From positions 1 through 34,264 of the forward strand of contig LRSR01000823.1 in assembly GCA_001579985.1 (NCBI GenBank): a DNA stretch of 34,264 bases, written 5' to 3'. The position numbers and the translations under genes were made by a program. The notes beneath the pieces are model-generated. The model was given only the letters and a program-made list of their open reading frames with translations. It ran no database searches and was not told the origin of the DNA. The DNA is from Hypsibius dujardini. Taxonomy: Eukaryota > Tardigrada > Eutardigrada > Parachela > Hypsibiidae. Shown here in pieces: positions 8,791 through 28,500 of this stretch. How positions within the stretch are numbered: position 1 is the first letter of the stretch; each line of letters opens with the position of its first letter.

Positions 8791-10142
8791 AGATATAGGC
8801 CTCAGGTGGTACTTCACCGTCTATCACGCAACGGTCAGCAGCTCTAAAATACTTCGCAGGCTTGTTTGAACGCTCTTAGTTGGCACTGTCCGGCCCGGGG
8901 TCCGTTTACCACTCCCACGGTCCGCTGTTTGACAAACCGCCTGTCCGTGAGGCGTACCGTGCAACTAGCCTATCTCCTAGATTTTTCAGCCTTTCGTCCG
9001 ACATCATCACTTCTTTTGGGCACAGGATCTAACTTTCCGCCAGTTCGGTCGTCTGCCTGTCGTTTGTCAATCGGACGTCAGTCAGGCAGTCAGTTTGTTC
9101 GAACGGCAAACTAACTCACTATCGGACTCTCAATCTGAATGCTTGGCTTTATAGCTGTTCGCCTTTCTGTACAACTTCAAGCCGGCCACGCCGATTGACT
9201 TTTCGACAGCCTGACTCTCCGTCCGTCCGTCAGAACGGTAGAACCCTTGTTAATTTGAAGCGAAATAAGAACAGAAAGTACATGTGCGCATTTATGCATT
9301 ATTATTTTCAATCTATACACCAAAGAAGGATACGAAAGCGAAAATCTTCCAATGTCGTCCATATGTAACCCATCAACCATCATCAAAAAACCGCATGCGT
9401 GCTTGGCAAAAAAAGTTAGAGAACAGACAATCGACCCCTCAACCCGCGAACAACCGAACCAACAAACGCGCCAACGCGAGGACACCATTTAAAAAAAACT
9501 GTATGTAAAATCTCTTGTGCTCCCGATCTGCATCCCGCGCGCGTAGTACACATTTCATCCCGAAAGAAAAGGTTCAACCCAAAACGCGAAAAGCCTTGGG
9601 TTATACAGAAAAGACATTTATGTAGGAGAGAAACAATTTGTAAAAAAACACGGTACAGGATGAGATCGTCGGCGTGTCCCCGCGCGGGCTGGCTCGTCCG
9701 TCTATATATATCCCCCGATTTATATACAAGAGAGGCTTTTATGGGGGCATTTTCCTTCCGCTGTCTGTGTGCGATGAACGATGAAACGGCATAAACTGCA
9801 ACACACCGCGATGAAAGCGCAAAACCGGGGTCAAAACTGGCTACCACCACAGTCTCCATCCTCGAAGAACGCGATGAGCCAGACGGTCCACCTCGCGTGT
9901 CTGTGTCTGTGTCCAGACAAGCCAAGCATACAGCTTTCCCCGAGAAAAAATTACACCGTATCGCAAATTCCGCTTCCTCCTCCTTCCAGGCGACGGAACG
10001 CCGCTTTTTACTGCGAGTGAATTCACACACCCTTCCCGTTTCGTATATGTACATGCCAGCATCCGAAGAATTTGACTGTGCATATTTACAGTGTATATAA
10101 CTTAACTCCTCCTTTCGTCCGTCCGTCCGTCCGTCCGCTGTT
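8791..10142. other. Gene-free stretch downstream of the kinase gene
   Basis: Presumably contains the 3' UTR of the minus-strand kinase gene (its stop is at 10143-10145), but I see no clear AATAAA on that strand. A perfect (GTCC)n run occupies about 10116-10138, directly after the stop codon. Open frames here lack recognisable content. Confidence 0.4.
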
Positions 10143-17722
<7,580 letters not shown>

Positions 17723-17740
17723 ATCCCCGCACTGATTGAT
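17723..17740 (-). promoter_or_regulatory. Splice-acceptor-like site 9 nt before the kinase ATG
   Basis: Read on the minus strand, a pyrimidine run (TTTCTTCTTTCCATCAATCAG) ends in AG nine bases before the ATG at 17722. It may mark a cis-spliced 5' non-coding exon further upstream or a spliced-leader trans-splice site. It is also consistent with an N-terminal exon that would extend the protein. Not provable from sequence alone. Confidence 0.35.
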
Positions 17741-20700
17741 GGAAAGAAGAAATTAAACCGGAAAAAAGCTGGCTTTGGTCGACGACGAAGTAGAGAGAGG
17801 GTGCGGACACTACGATTCTGCAAGAATAAAATGACAGATTTCAAGGTTTGCGTTTCAATAACCGATACTGTTACCACTAATACGGCTATAGTTGTTAGTT
17901 CAGTAGGCGCTACACCGATGGCGCCTATATGCTTTCATGTGGGAAGCCGCCGGGTGACCGAATTAGGCCCGGTTTAACGTTCGACCTAGTGAAACGATTC
18001 AATCACCGACCATTTCCATATATTTACTTTGCCTTCGCTTTCAATGCCATAGGCTGTCCACCTACTACCGTAAATACAGCACGACAGGAGAGTGGGTGCC
18101 AGTACTGATTCTGATCTCACGATTTCTCGAAAAGGCAAATCGACTCACTCTCTCAAAATCTTTTATCTCTCTCTGCTCTCTCTTCTTCTCTCTGTGTGAC
18201 TGACTCACCGGTTTATAATAGCCACTGGTCAAACAACTCTCTCCGGCCTCTTTTCCGCGTAAGTGATGGCGTGCCGCGATGAGGAGAGTGAGAGCGGGGA
18301 CAGAGCGAGTGATAAATCAATAATCAGCTGTCAGATAAGGCCAAGCAATGCTACTCAGGCGTGTGTCTCTCTCTGGCAGGAGAAGACAGAGCGAGAGTGG
18401 TGGACAATGGTCAGCGGAGGTCAGATATATTCGCAGAAATGTTGCCGGTCCAGTCAGTTCAGTTCATGCGCATAGTGTGTGTATGTGTGAACTGTGAAGG
18501 GAGGAGTGTGGGCGCTGCAGGAAGCAATTAAAAAGTTCAGCTGTGTGCCCGTCCAGTCTAAAATGTACTAGTATACGTGCAATTTGCCTATGCGATTTCA
18601 CAACAGCAGCAGCAACACGTAGGGTTGTTCATGTTGAAAAGGCAATTAAATAAGGTCCCTCGAAGGGGGAAAGTAATTATTCCTGCACCGGTGATGGAAC
18701 ACATTGGGAAAAACGTACAGTGAAAAATTTGGCTACGAAAAGTTGTAGGCTGAAAATGACGACTAATATGCAGGATCTCTCTGGCCGTGTGTGAGGTGCT
18801 ACGCAGTAGTCCGTCGTAGTGATATTGGCTCGCTGGAGAAGAAAGAAAGAAGAACCCTGGATTTTTATTGCGCAGTGCCTCTGCCTGCCTGATGAAAAGC
18901 CGATTTCCGGTGATCACGATTGGTCGGCCGGAAGCCTGGGCAAAAGGCGTGTGGCCATAATACCTAATATTTGCTCTAACTCAGACACCCCTGATTATTT
19001 AACGGCTGTGTAGAAAAATGGCTTCAGCTTGGACTAGCAAGATTTGCAGCCGCGTGCCAGCAGAGAGAGACCGAGGCAGGAATTGTGGGCGTGGCCGACA
19101 TTACGCTATCATGTGATGCGCGTTGTTTGTGTAGTGGTGCAGCCGACACTCTACGGTGCGGCATACCGAGAATAATCCTCTCTGTGCTGTGTCGTCTTCT
19201 CTCAGCTGTGTGGCTCACTGAGTCAGTGATGTCAAGTTCAGTGCCAAATGGGGCGGAATTGCCTAGTGACGTCGCACACACCCCCGTTCGCAGCAAATGG
19301 CGCCAATTGCTCACTGTAGACCATCGTCATATGATCATTCACTGGTAATGGGGTGTCCGTCTGCTGGCTAGCCGACATGTGCTGCCGGTACGTCGTGGGC
19401 CGGCCGAGCACTGCGGGACGAAGAATGGAAAACGCGGTCAAATTTTGAACCCGAATATTCGCAATTAAAAATACTCTTAAACCAGATTAATTTTGGTTTA
19501 GTTATTCAGTCGATTAGACATCGCTTGTACTCGTGCTCTGTAAAGTACCTTCTATTCAGCCTACAGGGACGGTCAAAATTAAAATCAGACCACAAATTTT
19601 TATTTTTTATGTTTTAGTTAACAAAATTTTGTGACCAAAGATTTTTTGGCTTTTACGCTTAAATTGTCAAGCATTTTCGGTTGGGTATTAGTCTAAATTA
19701 GCTCAGTAATATTTAGTATAAGTCTTCCCCCACTTAAATGAATACTGAATTGATTTTTAATTTTTCCAGAAACTACAAGCTAAACGAAAACACTAATGAT
19801 TAAAGTGTTTAAATTAATTTTAGGTTATTTTTTGTTATTTTAGCTTAGCTTCTCCGATCCCTAAAATTTATCGCAATTGCTTGCTTGATGGATGTATTGA
19901 TTGATAGCCCAGTTCACCAAAGTTTGAGCATTTAGTACCGGTATGTAATCCGAGCGATTGATTTATCTATTACTCAAACTGAACGTTTGATTGGTTTGCT
20001 TCGGTCATTCACGGGCAATGCTTAAACTGGAAGTAGCCCGCTTTCGACTATTATAAAGCTAACTTTAATAGCACTTATTATCTCTGTAATAGGATAATTT
20101 GTTGATGCAACAGGGTACATGAACTATATATGAACACATTACGAGTTGACGAGTACGAGAAAGCTCAAAATAATTACTACCACAGCATTGGGGATTGTTT
20201 TGGAAGGCTCTGGAATTTTCCCTAATTTGAGCTGCCAGAGAGTATCATCTCTGCGCATTTCCCGTCACCTGTGGATTCAAAAATAGCATAAAATCTCCTC
20301 TCTTTACATACATACGATCCCATTAAGGTGTTTTGTTTTTCAAACCTCTCCCTCGCCTTCCCCTCCCTTTTCATCCTCAGTATATGACCTGTGGGGTCTT
20401 CACCACGACCTTTCCTGCACAACAACGACGTCGCAGTAGATAGACATCATAATGAGGCCGTAATCAACACATGCACGGTTTCGCAGCTGCGCATCCCCCT
20501 TGACTCACTCTCTCACGAAGGGTACGACGCGGCGGACACACACACAGTATAGTGCATGTGACGGTCGCTTGGGCCCCTGCCTGAACGAGCTCACCCGGCT
20601 CTTTCCTCCTTAGTTAGTCCTCGCTCCGTTTGAGCGCGCATTATCCGCCGATGAAACCGAGAGAGAGAGAAAGAGAGAGGGGGACGGTCAAGCAAACAAC

Positions 20701-21377
20701 AATTTCTCTTCACGTAGAAAAGATTATTGTGCGTGTGTCCAGCTGAGCAGTCGAGCAGACGCGATAACACTTCCTCTCCTGCTATGCGCGGTTCGCGGAA
20801 ACTTGAAGTTCGACGCTCGCTCTGTCTGACTTGTTGATTGTGGAGGTTCGTGCATGCCGCACTTTTTAGCAATACAACTCGATAGTCGCTTTATTTGACA
20901 GACACGATTCGGGCAATAACTACACAGACATCATTTGGAAGGACCGCTGCTGCACAGCCTTCTGTCACAGGTTCTCAAAGTATATCAGATGATTACCGTC
21001 ATGCGTATTGTTATCTGGCAGCAGCAGACAGTGCGATAAAGGCGACTGTAAAACTGCTGAACAAATTATCGAATAGTTTGATCGACCGATTTTACCTTTG
21101 ACAGAAAGGCCTTCAGTGTTTTGGGCCACGCCCAGCAGGTTCTCCAAAGATATAAGGGTAGGTTTGTCTGTACGGTATATAATGCACTTCCTGTCTGTTT
21201 GACGCCTGACATGATATGCTGTAAATGCAAAACAACGGATTCTCCAAAAAACGACTCTTTTATTTTTATTTTGTATATTAAATATTTTCATGTATAAAAC
21301 ACATGTTTACATATTTTCATTATTACAGCAAATTATAAATTATAAATATGTGATTATATTATATAATAAATGATCAA
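17741..21377. other. Gene-free region upstream of the kinase gene
   Basis: About 3.6 kb with no recognisable protein on either strand. It holds CT/GA-rich microsatellite patches (about 18120-18200 and 20660-20680), a CAGCAG run near 18603 and several chance open frames under 110 codons. It should contain the kinase promoter and any 5' UTR exon, but I cannot place them. Confidence 0.4.
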
Positions 21378-21565
21378 TGTACATTTCGAAAAGTGCATAA
21401 CAATTATAACCATGATATTATTATATTTACTTATTTATAGTTAAAACTATTGTAAATTATAAGTTATTATTGTACATTTCGAAGAGTATATAACAATTTA
21501 TAACTATAATATCATAATATTTATTAGTGTAATTATTTATCACTTCATTTATAGTTATAACCATG
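21378..21565. repeat. AT-rich partial tandem duplication, ~93 bp
   Basis: TGTACATTTCGAARAGT at 21378 recurs at 21471. Both copies are followed by a related AT-rich stretch with TTTATAGTT, the second carrying extra bases. An 11-base G run lies shortly after, at 21631-21641. Confidence 0.55.
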
Positions 21566-22307
21566 CTAGTAAGTTTTGCATTATTATTAAAGTGTATAGG
21601 CATTTTCACTGTGATTTAGCTTCCCTGGTAGGGGGGGGGGGTAACACAGACATTAACGGTGAGATGGTCAAGGAACCTTGCAAGCTCCTGACATACTCTC
21701 GTCTCACTAGTACCTTACTGCACACAATTGCTGCTTGATTGATCGAGCCGAGCTTTTGGTCGAGGAAAACAACAACATTATCGTTTCACTACACACACAA
21801 AGGCCTCCACAGTGCATGCAATGCGCTGAACGCAATGTTTTCCGGGAAAGCGCCACGCATAATCATTTCAAGTCAGAGTCGTTGAGAAAAACACACCAGA
21901 GCAGTAGCAGGTGTTCACGGATAACTGCTTGCTCACGTCAGAGGCAAAAAACTCTTCGGCAAAAAAACAAAGCACAACAGGCCACCCTTTCCCTCAGCAG
22001 CAATAATAGCCCGAAGCGCAATGGTTGAATGACATTAGTTTGATGTAAAAAACAACACACCACACACACATGAGGTTTTGCCGCCATTCTTCATGGCTAA
22101 TGGGCAATAAAGCCACACACTCCAGACGTCATCAAAGAGGAAGGCGCGGAAACCGGCTAAGGAATACTAATTAAATGCCTTACTACAATTCATAGCTACG
22201 GTGGTCCCATCACGACGTCAAAGCGTTAACCAGCTCGTATTAGACAAAGTAAACGTTAAGAGTACCTGAAAGACTGGTAAAAACTGTAAACACTGTTACA
22301 AGTATGA
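21566..22307. other. Gene-free stretch
   Basis: No gene, RNA or repeat of note seen apart from the 11-G run at 21631-21641. Confidence 0.3.
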
Positions 22308-22495
22308 TGCAAAGTCTGTATTTCGGCTCACCCTCCACTTGGTCGATAAATCGACTCACTCATCGATTTCTCTTTGATGGAAGCTGCTTGATTATTTGAT
22401 TTTCAGACGTGCTATAGTATACTAGGATATAGTGCAGCAAATCAAACAATCAAGCAGTTGCCATCAAAGAGAAACCCAAGAGTGAGCCGATTTAT
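22308..22495. repeat. Palindromic element, copy 2
   Basis: Arms from about 22346 inward and from 22495 inward pair over roughly 55 bases (core TCTCTTTGATGG…GCTTGATTATTTGAT against its inverted partner). The loop contains ATAGTATACTAGGATA, identical to copy 1 at 850-1012. The left flank GGCTCACCCTCCA is also shared. Non-coding. Confidence 0.75.
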
Positions 22496-23129
22496 GACTA
22501 ACTGAAAAACACACTTTGCCTCCTACAAAGATTCATTTCATTGGAGTAATGAACCTTTTGCAGTGGGGTTTTTAACCACTAATCACGCCCTAGGTATGAA
22601 CATTTTTATATTTAGCATTTTTTGTTTTATTTCGCCTATTGCCAGTCATCATTAATCCATTGTTCATCGAGCAAAAATATTTTTCGTTTGAAAAATCTTA
22701 ACCCTGTTGCATTACTAAAGCTTTATTAAAATCAGCACTGTTAATTTCAGAAGGTAAAATAAAATAATTGTTTTTCAACCCTGGTCTATCATTTATTAAT
22801 GACTATTAAAAGCAACAGTTCCTTGTCTTAATAATTTTCTTATTAAATTCCGGAATGCTGGGCTGCAATGTACAGAGAACAATGTATTTGACCAACAGCA
22901 GAATTTAGCTCCAGAACATTTATCCTTTATTCGTATTTTTTGATTAATAAGAAATTGTTTGGAATCGTTTGTTCAAAAACGTGTTTGCCTGTAACATACG
23001 GTAATTCCTCCAATTAACATAGTTTTTTTCAATATATTTCATCATTGCTCCAAATATAATTCGATCACTATTATTTCAATTCATATCCGGACTCCCGTAA
23101 CGCTATGAGATCCTTTTCTGCCTTACATC
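22496..23129. other. Gene-free AT-rich stretch
   Basis: No coding or repeat signal seen. Confidence 0.3.
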
Positions 23130-24164
23130 CTACACCCATCCAAGGCAACCTTGAAAATGCAAAATTAATTCTGTCAACGAGGCACTACCCCACACCGGAG
23201 GGATGGAAAGAAGACGGGGGTATTCTTTCGGATTTAATGACATCCCCTCACGGCAGACGGAACCTTGACATTTTATCAATCATCTTTCCTCTTTTCAGGC
23301 AAAGTAATCCGGTGTCAACATTTAATCACCCTGTAGCCGGGCTAAACCTGCGTCATATGCCACTTTACAGGGAGTGTCTATTTTATAATTAAGAGCCTGA
23401 CAGCCAGGCAGACACACAGGCAGGCAGGCAGACAGACAGACAGACAGAAAGACAGACAGACAGACAGACAGACCGACAGGCAGACAGCCAGAGAGACAGA
23501 CACTTTTAAGTTTAACTTTAGCGCGCGCGGTGCGATATTCTAAATTTAATCGTCCTATCCGAGACTTCTGTCCGCGAGACGCCTTCCAATTCATTTTCTT
23601 TTCTTCTCGCCCCCCTCTCTCTCTCTTTGTGCGGTTTGCGAGTCTCTGCAATTACATCCTGTTAAAAAGATAATTGCGGAGTAGATGTTGAATCGCCACT
23701 CGATCGGCGGTCGACGTGCTAATTTTCCCTGTACTTGGTTTGAGCAAATGGCAGTTCTGGCGCCATTTAAAAATAGATACATCGATATCTAGATGTAGAT
23801 ATCGCTTTCCTTTAAATTTGCCATAGAAATAGACCAACCCTGTCGGCTTTTTAGTCAAGAAAAACAGCGGAAGAATTTTGTCTATATTTCGTGGCCTTTG
23901 ACGCTATGACAGACAGTTATGAAATGAGCATTTGAGGTTTCGCCGAATTACGGCTATTTCCGTCTGCCTGTCTGCCTGTCTGCCTGTCCCCCTGTCTTGA
24001 CATTTGCTCAGGCAGAGACATGGATGGGCCAAGTGAGTAAAGATCAAGAAGGTGTGAGAAAAACAAGTCTGACACGTGCACATTCTTTGAAGAGTGAGCC
24101 GAATTTGTATACTAGAAGTGCTTAGAGAGGATTTTTTTCTTCACTCGAGAGTTCCTCATGAATA
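23130..24164. repeat. ~1-kb dispersed repeat, copy 1 (uninterrupted)
   Basis: Starts at CTACACCCATCC and ends near CTCATGAATA. It is highly similar and in the same orientation to the copy at 28947-31010. Inside are a (CAGA)n array (23400-23505), a short hairpin CGATATCT…AGATATCG near 23782 and TCTG units near 23960. A 63-68-codon minus-strand frame (starts MTKKPTGLVYFYG) exists in both copies, but the DNA is so similar overall that this is no proof of coding. The terminal structure fits no named family I recognise. Confidence 0.8.
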
Positions 24165-25595
24165 ATGCAAGCGAGTTGTTCCCACTAGGGAGGGACGTGA
24201 TCGGGCGATGGAAAACATTCTTCAGCTCTCGACATTTCGGCGATGTGTGGGAAGCCCTCGCGAAGACGAAGACATTCACGGAAGGATAATATGTAATATA
24301 TACTGGTGCACAGGTGCCTGGGCTAACTCTAAGCCGCGGGTTTATGGGCTGGGGTGCGGAAATTGAAGTACCCCTGGGTCCCTGGATGGCCGGGTTTTGT
24401 AGGCGGCGAAGTGGTTGCAGTAATCGGCTTTTTTGCAACTCAATGGAAAAAGGAATTGATTTTCGGTCATGGGTGGTCAATTTATCCGTGTGACAAGTGG
24501 AGAGATAGCAACACAAAGCTGTACATTGAAGTTTGACTCCGGAAGTGCTGGTGAGTCGTGCTTTCGATTTCAGCGTTTTAGAATTGAGGTGCTCGTTCGA
24601 AATATACTATATCACATTAATGTACATTTCGTATGTACCGTGGTGATGGTCGTGTAGGACTGCTGATCGATGTCCCCATGGGAGTATTTAAAAGACCGCA
24701 AATCGACCGGCAATTCAACTCGTCTGTGCTGATGCCTGTGGCTGTCTGTCTGACTTTTGTCTGCCCTAACTATCTAAATTACCATGAATCTTTATCTGCT
24801 TGTCAGATAAATGCGTCTCCATGATGATCTATCTGAATGTCTGAATATAATACAACCGTAGCGTTTTATCGCTTGTCTGTCTGTCTGTTCATCTGTCTGT
24901 CTGTCCGTCGTCTATCTACTACTCATGGCTACCTTCAAGTTTGGCACCATTTTGTCTTAACGTTTGCTTACTTACATACTTACATACAGATTGCTGGCTG
25001 TCATGAATGCCGACTAGCAGTCTACATTAAATCTGTTACTCCTGGTCATCCTGATAACACAGACCGCCCGACAGAAGAACTTTTTACCCTACTCTGAATC
25101 GTAAATGGTTTGCAATGCGGTTACCGATCGATTCATCGGAAGTGATGGCTGCCAAGTGTCAAATTTTTCCTTGAAACCGTGAGTGGTCCTCCGTAAACAA
25201 CATAGTAAGCTCCCAGTGAAACCGCGTGGTTGCCGGAAGCTGTTTACCGGGCCAGTCTCTCCATCGACAAATCACTCGATTAAGAGACTCAATGAACAAG
25301 GACTTGATTAATTTAAAAGAATTCATTTATATGTTCTACAGGTTCTCAATCTGAAAAGCGTGACCGAATTTCTCGAGAAACCTATTAGAAATTATTACAC
25401 ATATTGTTATTCCATAAAATTGTATCGCATCAAATCAAACTGTATTAAGTCAGACAGATTTTCTCCCAGTAATCAAGTTCATTTGAGAATAAATTTGTTG
25501 CCAATTACATTTGTACACAGAATAAGTCGTACGCAGACAACAAGTCATGCAAAATTTCGTTGCCCGCAAACTGAAATTATTTTTATGCGATGCAA
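24165..25595. other. Gene-free stretch downstream of the ApeC gene
   Basis: No recognisable protein. It contains TCTG patches at about 24745-24765 and 24868-24908. It should hold the 3' UTR of the ApeC gene (stop at 25596-25598); no canonical AATAAA is seen close by on the minus strand. Confidence 0.4.
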
Positions 25596-28500
25596 CTAGG
25601 CGATGGGCGTGTAATGGCACACCTTGATATGCATCCCAGCGCCCCACTGATCCTTCGGCTGATCAATCACATAGTCCAGCTGGATGGTCGGTTGCGGCGG
25701 CAAAGGGATCAGATTGGACTCGATCAGTTCGCTGTCGAAGAAGACGTCGAGGTATTCGTAGTTCATGCCAATCACCGCCTGACACTTGCGATCCGTCTCG
25801 GACGGCATCAGCACGAACGCCTCTTTGTTGGGCAGACTGATGGGCGTGGAGGGAAAGCCGTCGTCCCGGCAGCAGGCGTAGTAGACGGTGGAGAAGTCAT
25901 AGTACTCGCCCTCGGGAACCGTGCCGTTCTTGGCGTTGTGGTTGTTGGCGTCGACGTCGTCGATGACAAACCAGTTGTAGGCAAAGTCCTGCGGACAGGA
26001 CTTGTCAAAGATGTTGGTCGAGTTGATGTAGCCCACAAAGACGCAATAGGAGCCGGGTTGGAAGGTCGCGGTGTTGCTGGCTGTACAGCGGCCGGCAGCA
26101 TTGGGACTGGATTCTGTTGTCTGGGTCTCGGCGTCGTGACTGCAGTACCCCAGGATCAAGCCGCCTCTATATTAACAGAATGAACAATCAGTCAAAAGGC
26201 TGATTGGTTGACAGTTTGCAAGTAGACAAAGACAGACACAGACACAGACACAGATACGGGCAGCATAGACAGAAGCACAGATACAGACGTAGGTACAACT
26301 CTTGCAGACACATGGGTAGAGCGACAGACACAATTGTTTATCGAGGTGAACTTACGGTGTGACCGATCCTTTTATTTGAGCAGGAACCTTGGAATTATGG
26401 CCTTCCGTGTGCTGCACATATCCTGGACTCCAGGGATCTCCTGAAGGACAACCCTTTGCGGACTGAAACAAGGCAAAATCTTCATTGGGCCAACAGGTGG
26501 GCGCCACCACCGGACCACCACTCGAGCCACCTTGCGAAGTGTAGTAGCAGATGGACACACGGAGTCCTTGACCCCAGTAATCTTTCGGTACTACAAATTA
26601 TTAATGAATTACACGTAAGTGTATATATAAATAATGATGTGGAAAAATTAATCTGAAGTAATAATATACCGTCGACGGAATATTGCGGAGGCGGAAAGTC
26701 CGGCTCGCTCGGCGGTCCGTTCGCCTTGGAACTATCATCACTAGTGTCGTAAAAGATCTGGCTCTTTATCGCTGTCATTCCTTTCACTTTTTGGCATAGC
26801 CCAGTGGAGTTCATAGGAAAGAGGATGAAATCTTTCTTCGTCGGTAGCACGATCTCCTGATTGGCATCACCATCCTTGCGGCAGCAAAAGTACTGAACAG
26901 TCGAAAAGGAAAAAAACTCGCCTTGTGGCAGCTGCCCATTATGGGCGTTCTTATTCCGGAGATTCACATCGTCTATGGCCAGCCAGGACCATTTGAACCC
27001 GGGCGGGCAGAGGTGATTGAGCAAGTGAGAAGATGTCTCGCGGGACGTCACAATCCCCGAATACTGGTAGATACAGTACGCACCAGCTGGGAAGGTGGGT
27101 GTCGGAGTACCTATACCCGTATGCACAGACACGATGCAGGTAGTTTATAAAGGTACACCTTTGGCCAGAAAAATCGGGACGCTCGATTTGTCAAGATGCA
27201 ATTTGTTACCACAAGGCTGCAGGCTGGTTTAATTTGATGCGGAAATAGTTGGCCACAAGACCACATGTGCAATCAATGTAATCTTGTGGCCAACTATTTC
27301 CGCCTCAAGTCAAAGCACGTTTTTGTATAGCCTACAGCCTTGTGGCAACAAATTGCATTTTGAAAAACCGAGCGTCCCGATTTTTCTGAACAAAGGTGTA
27401 TACACACAATTATCCTGCTCTTAGTTTGGTTTTAATTTTAAAATATGTGTGGCATGTAAATTCAAGTAAATTATTTCACTATGACTCTGAAGACCTTTTC
27501 AATATCTATTGGGTGTTCACACTGTCCTATCCTACTATTCTGGAGTAATATAATACTGAAAAAATTAAAACAAACATAAGACTATCTGATGAAAACATGT
27601 CAATCAAAATCCGCTAAAAAACATTTTAGTGTATTTTTATATTGTGATATTGAAAACCACTATAAATCGCCGTCATTGTTAACTTTTAACATCAAGCATG
27701 TTCTCAGTTTTATTTTCATTTTTTTTGTATTGAAAATTGATATCTAATATCATAATATCAATTACTGAAATTATTTCATAATATCAATACTGATATTATT
27801 AAATAATAAAAAATAAATATAAAAAGAAAGGATTTTCCGACAAAACAACCTAATCTTATGGCACTTATTTTTTTGTATAAAGGCAAAATTAATATCTACT
27901 GTAGAAGATTATCATGCTATTAAATTATACAAGCTATTGCTCGCGCTCTGCGCTCGGAAAAGCTACACATTTTGGCTTTGCAAGGCCATGTTAAAGTTTT
28001 AAATATATTTAATGTTGCCTTAGGTTTCTTTGTCACTCTGTCTGTCTTTGTCTCCGTCTCCGGTTTTATCTCTGTGTCTCTGTCTGTCTTTATCCTTAAT
28101 CCTGTCCTGTCTCCTATCACCGTGCCCGTATGTGCTTGTCTGTCTATCTGAATATTTGAATGTCGCTTTCCTGCCTACTGTGTAGAATCAGGCTTAATAT
28201 TATTTTTTGATTAGCTTCAAAATTGGAACAAATTCATCAATAAATCAACTCAGGCCAAACATGGAAATTTTTGAACGTTTTGAAAAGTTCCCGATTCCAA
28301 AACGGAGATTCTAGAATCTCCACCACCACCTTGAACTCCTACAACGAGAACTGCTCCTTTCTGAAACATGGGTGTTAAAACTAAACATCAGTAGGCCACT
28401 AAATTGTCATTCACGGCACGGGTAGTCCTTTGTTTTAATAATGTCTTAAAAGACGAAAAAAAGGTAAAAGGTTCCGAGGTAATAGTACTATATCGTCACC

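Noticed and set aside
8494-8847. A 117-codon open frame as a gene
   Set aside because: It overlies a ~95-bp tandem repeat whose unit is not a multiple of three, and it has no recognisable domain.
9416-10083. 212-codon minus-strand frame downstream of the kinase
   Set aside because: Low-complexity, no domain, and located where the kinase 3' UTR is expected.
23322-23858. Minus-strand frames (MTKKPTGLVYFYG…) shared by both 1-kb repeats as a conserved gene
   Set aside because: The two copies are similar over their whole length, coding or not. The frame differs downstream because of an indel and runs into the tetranucleotide array, so there is no sign of protein-level conservation.
25590-26183. 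197-codon + strand frame over the ApeC gene
   Set aside because: Antisense shadow of ApeC exon 4, which has clear domain motifs on the minus strand.
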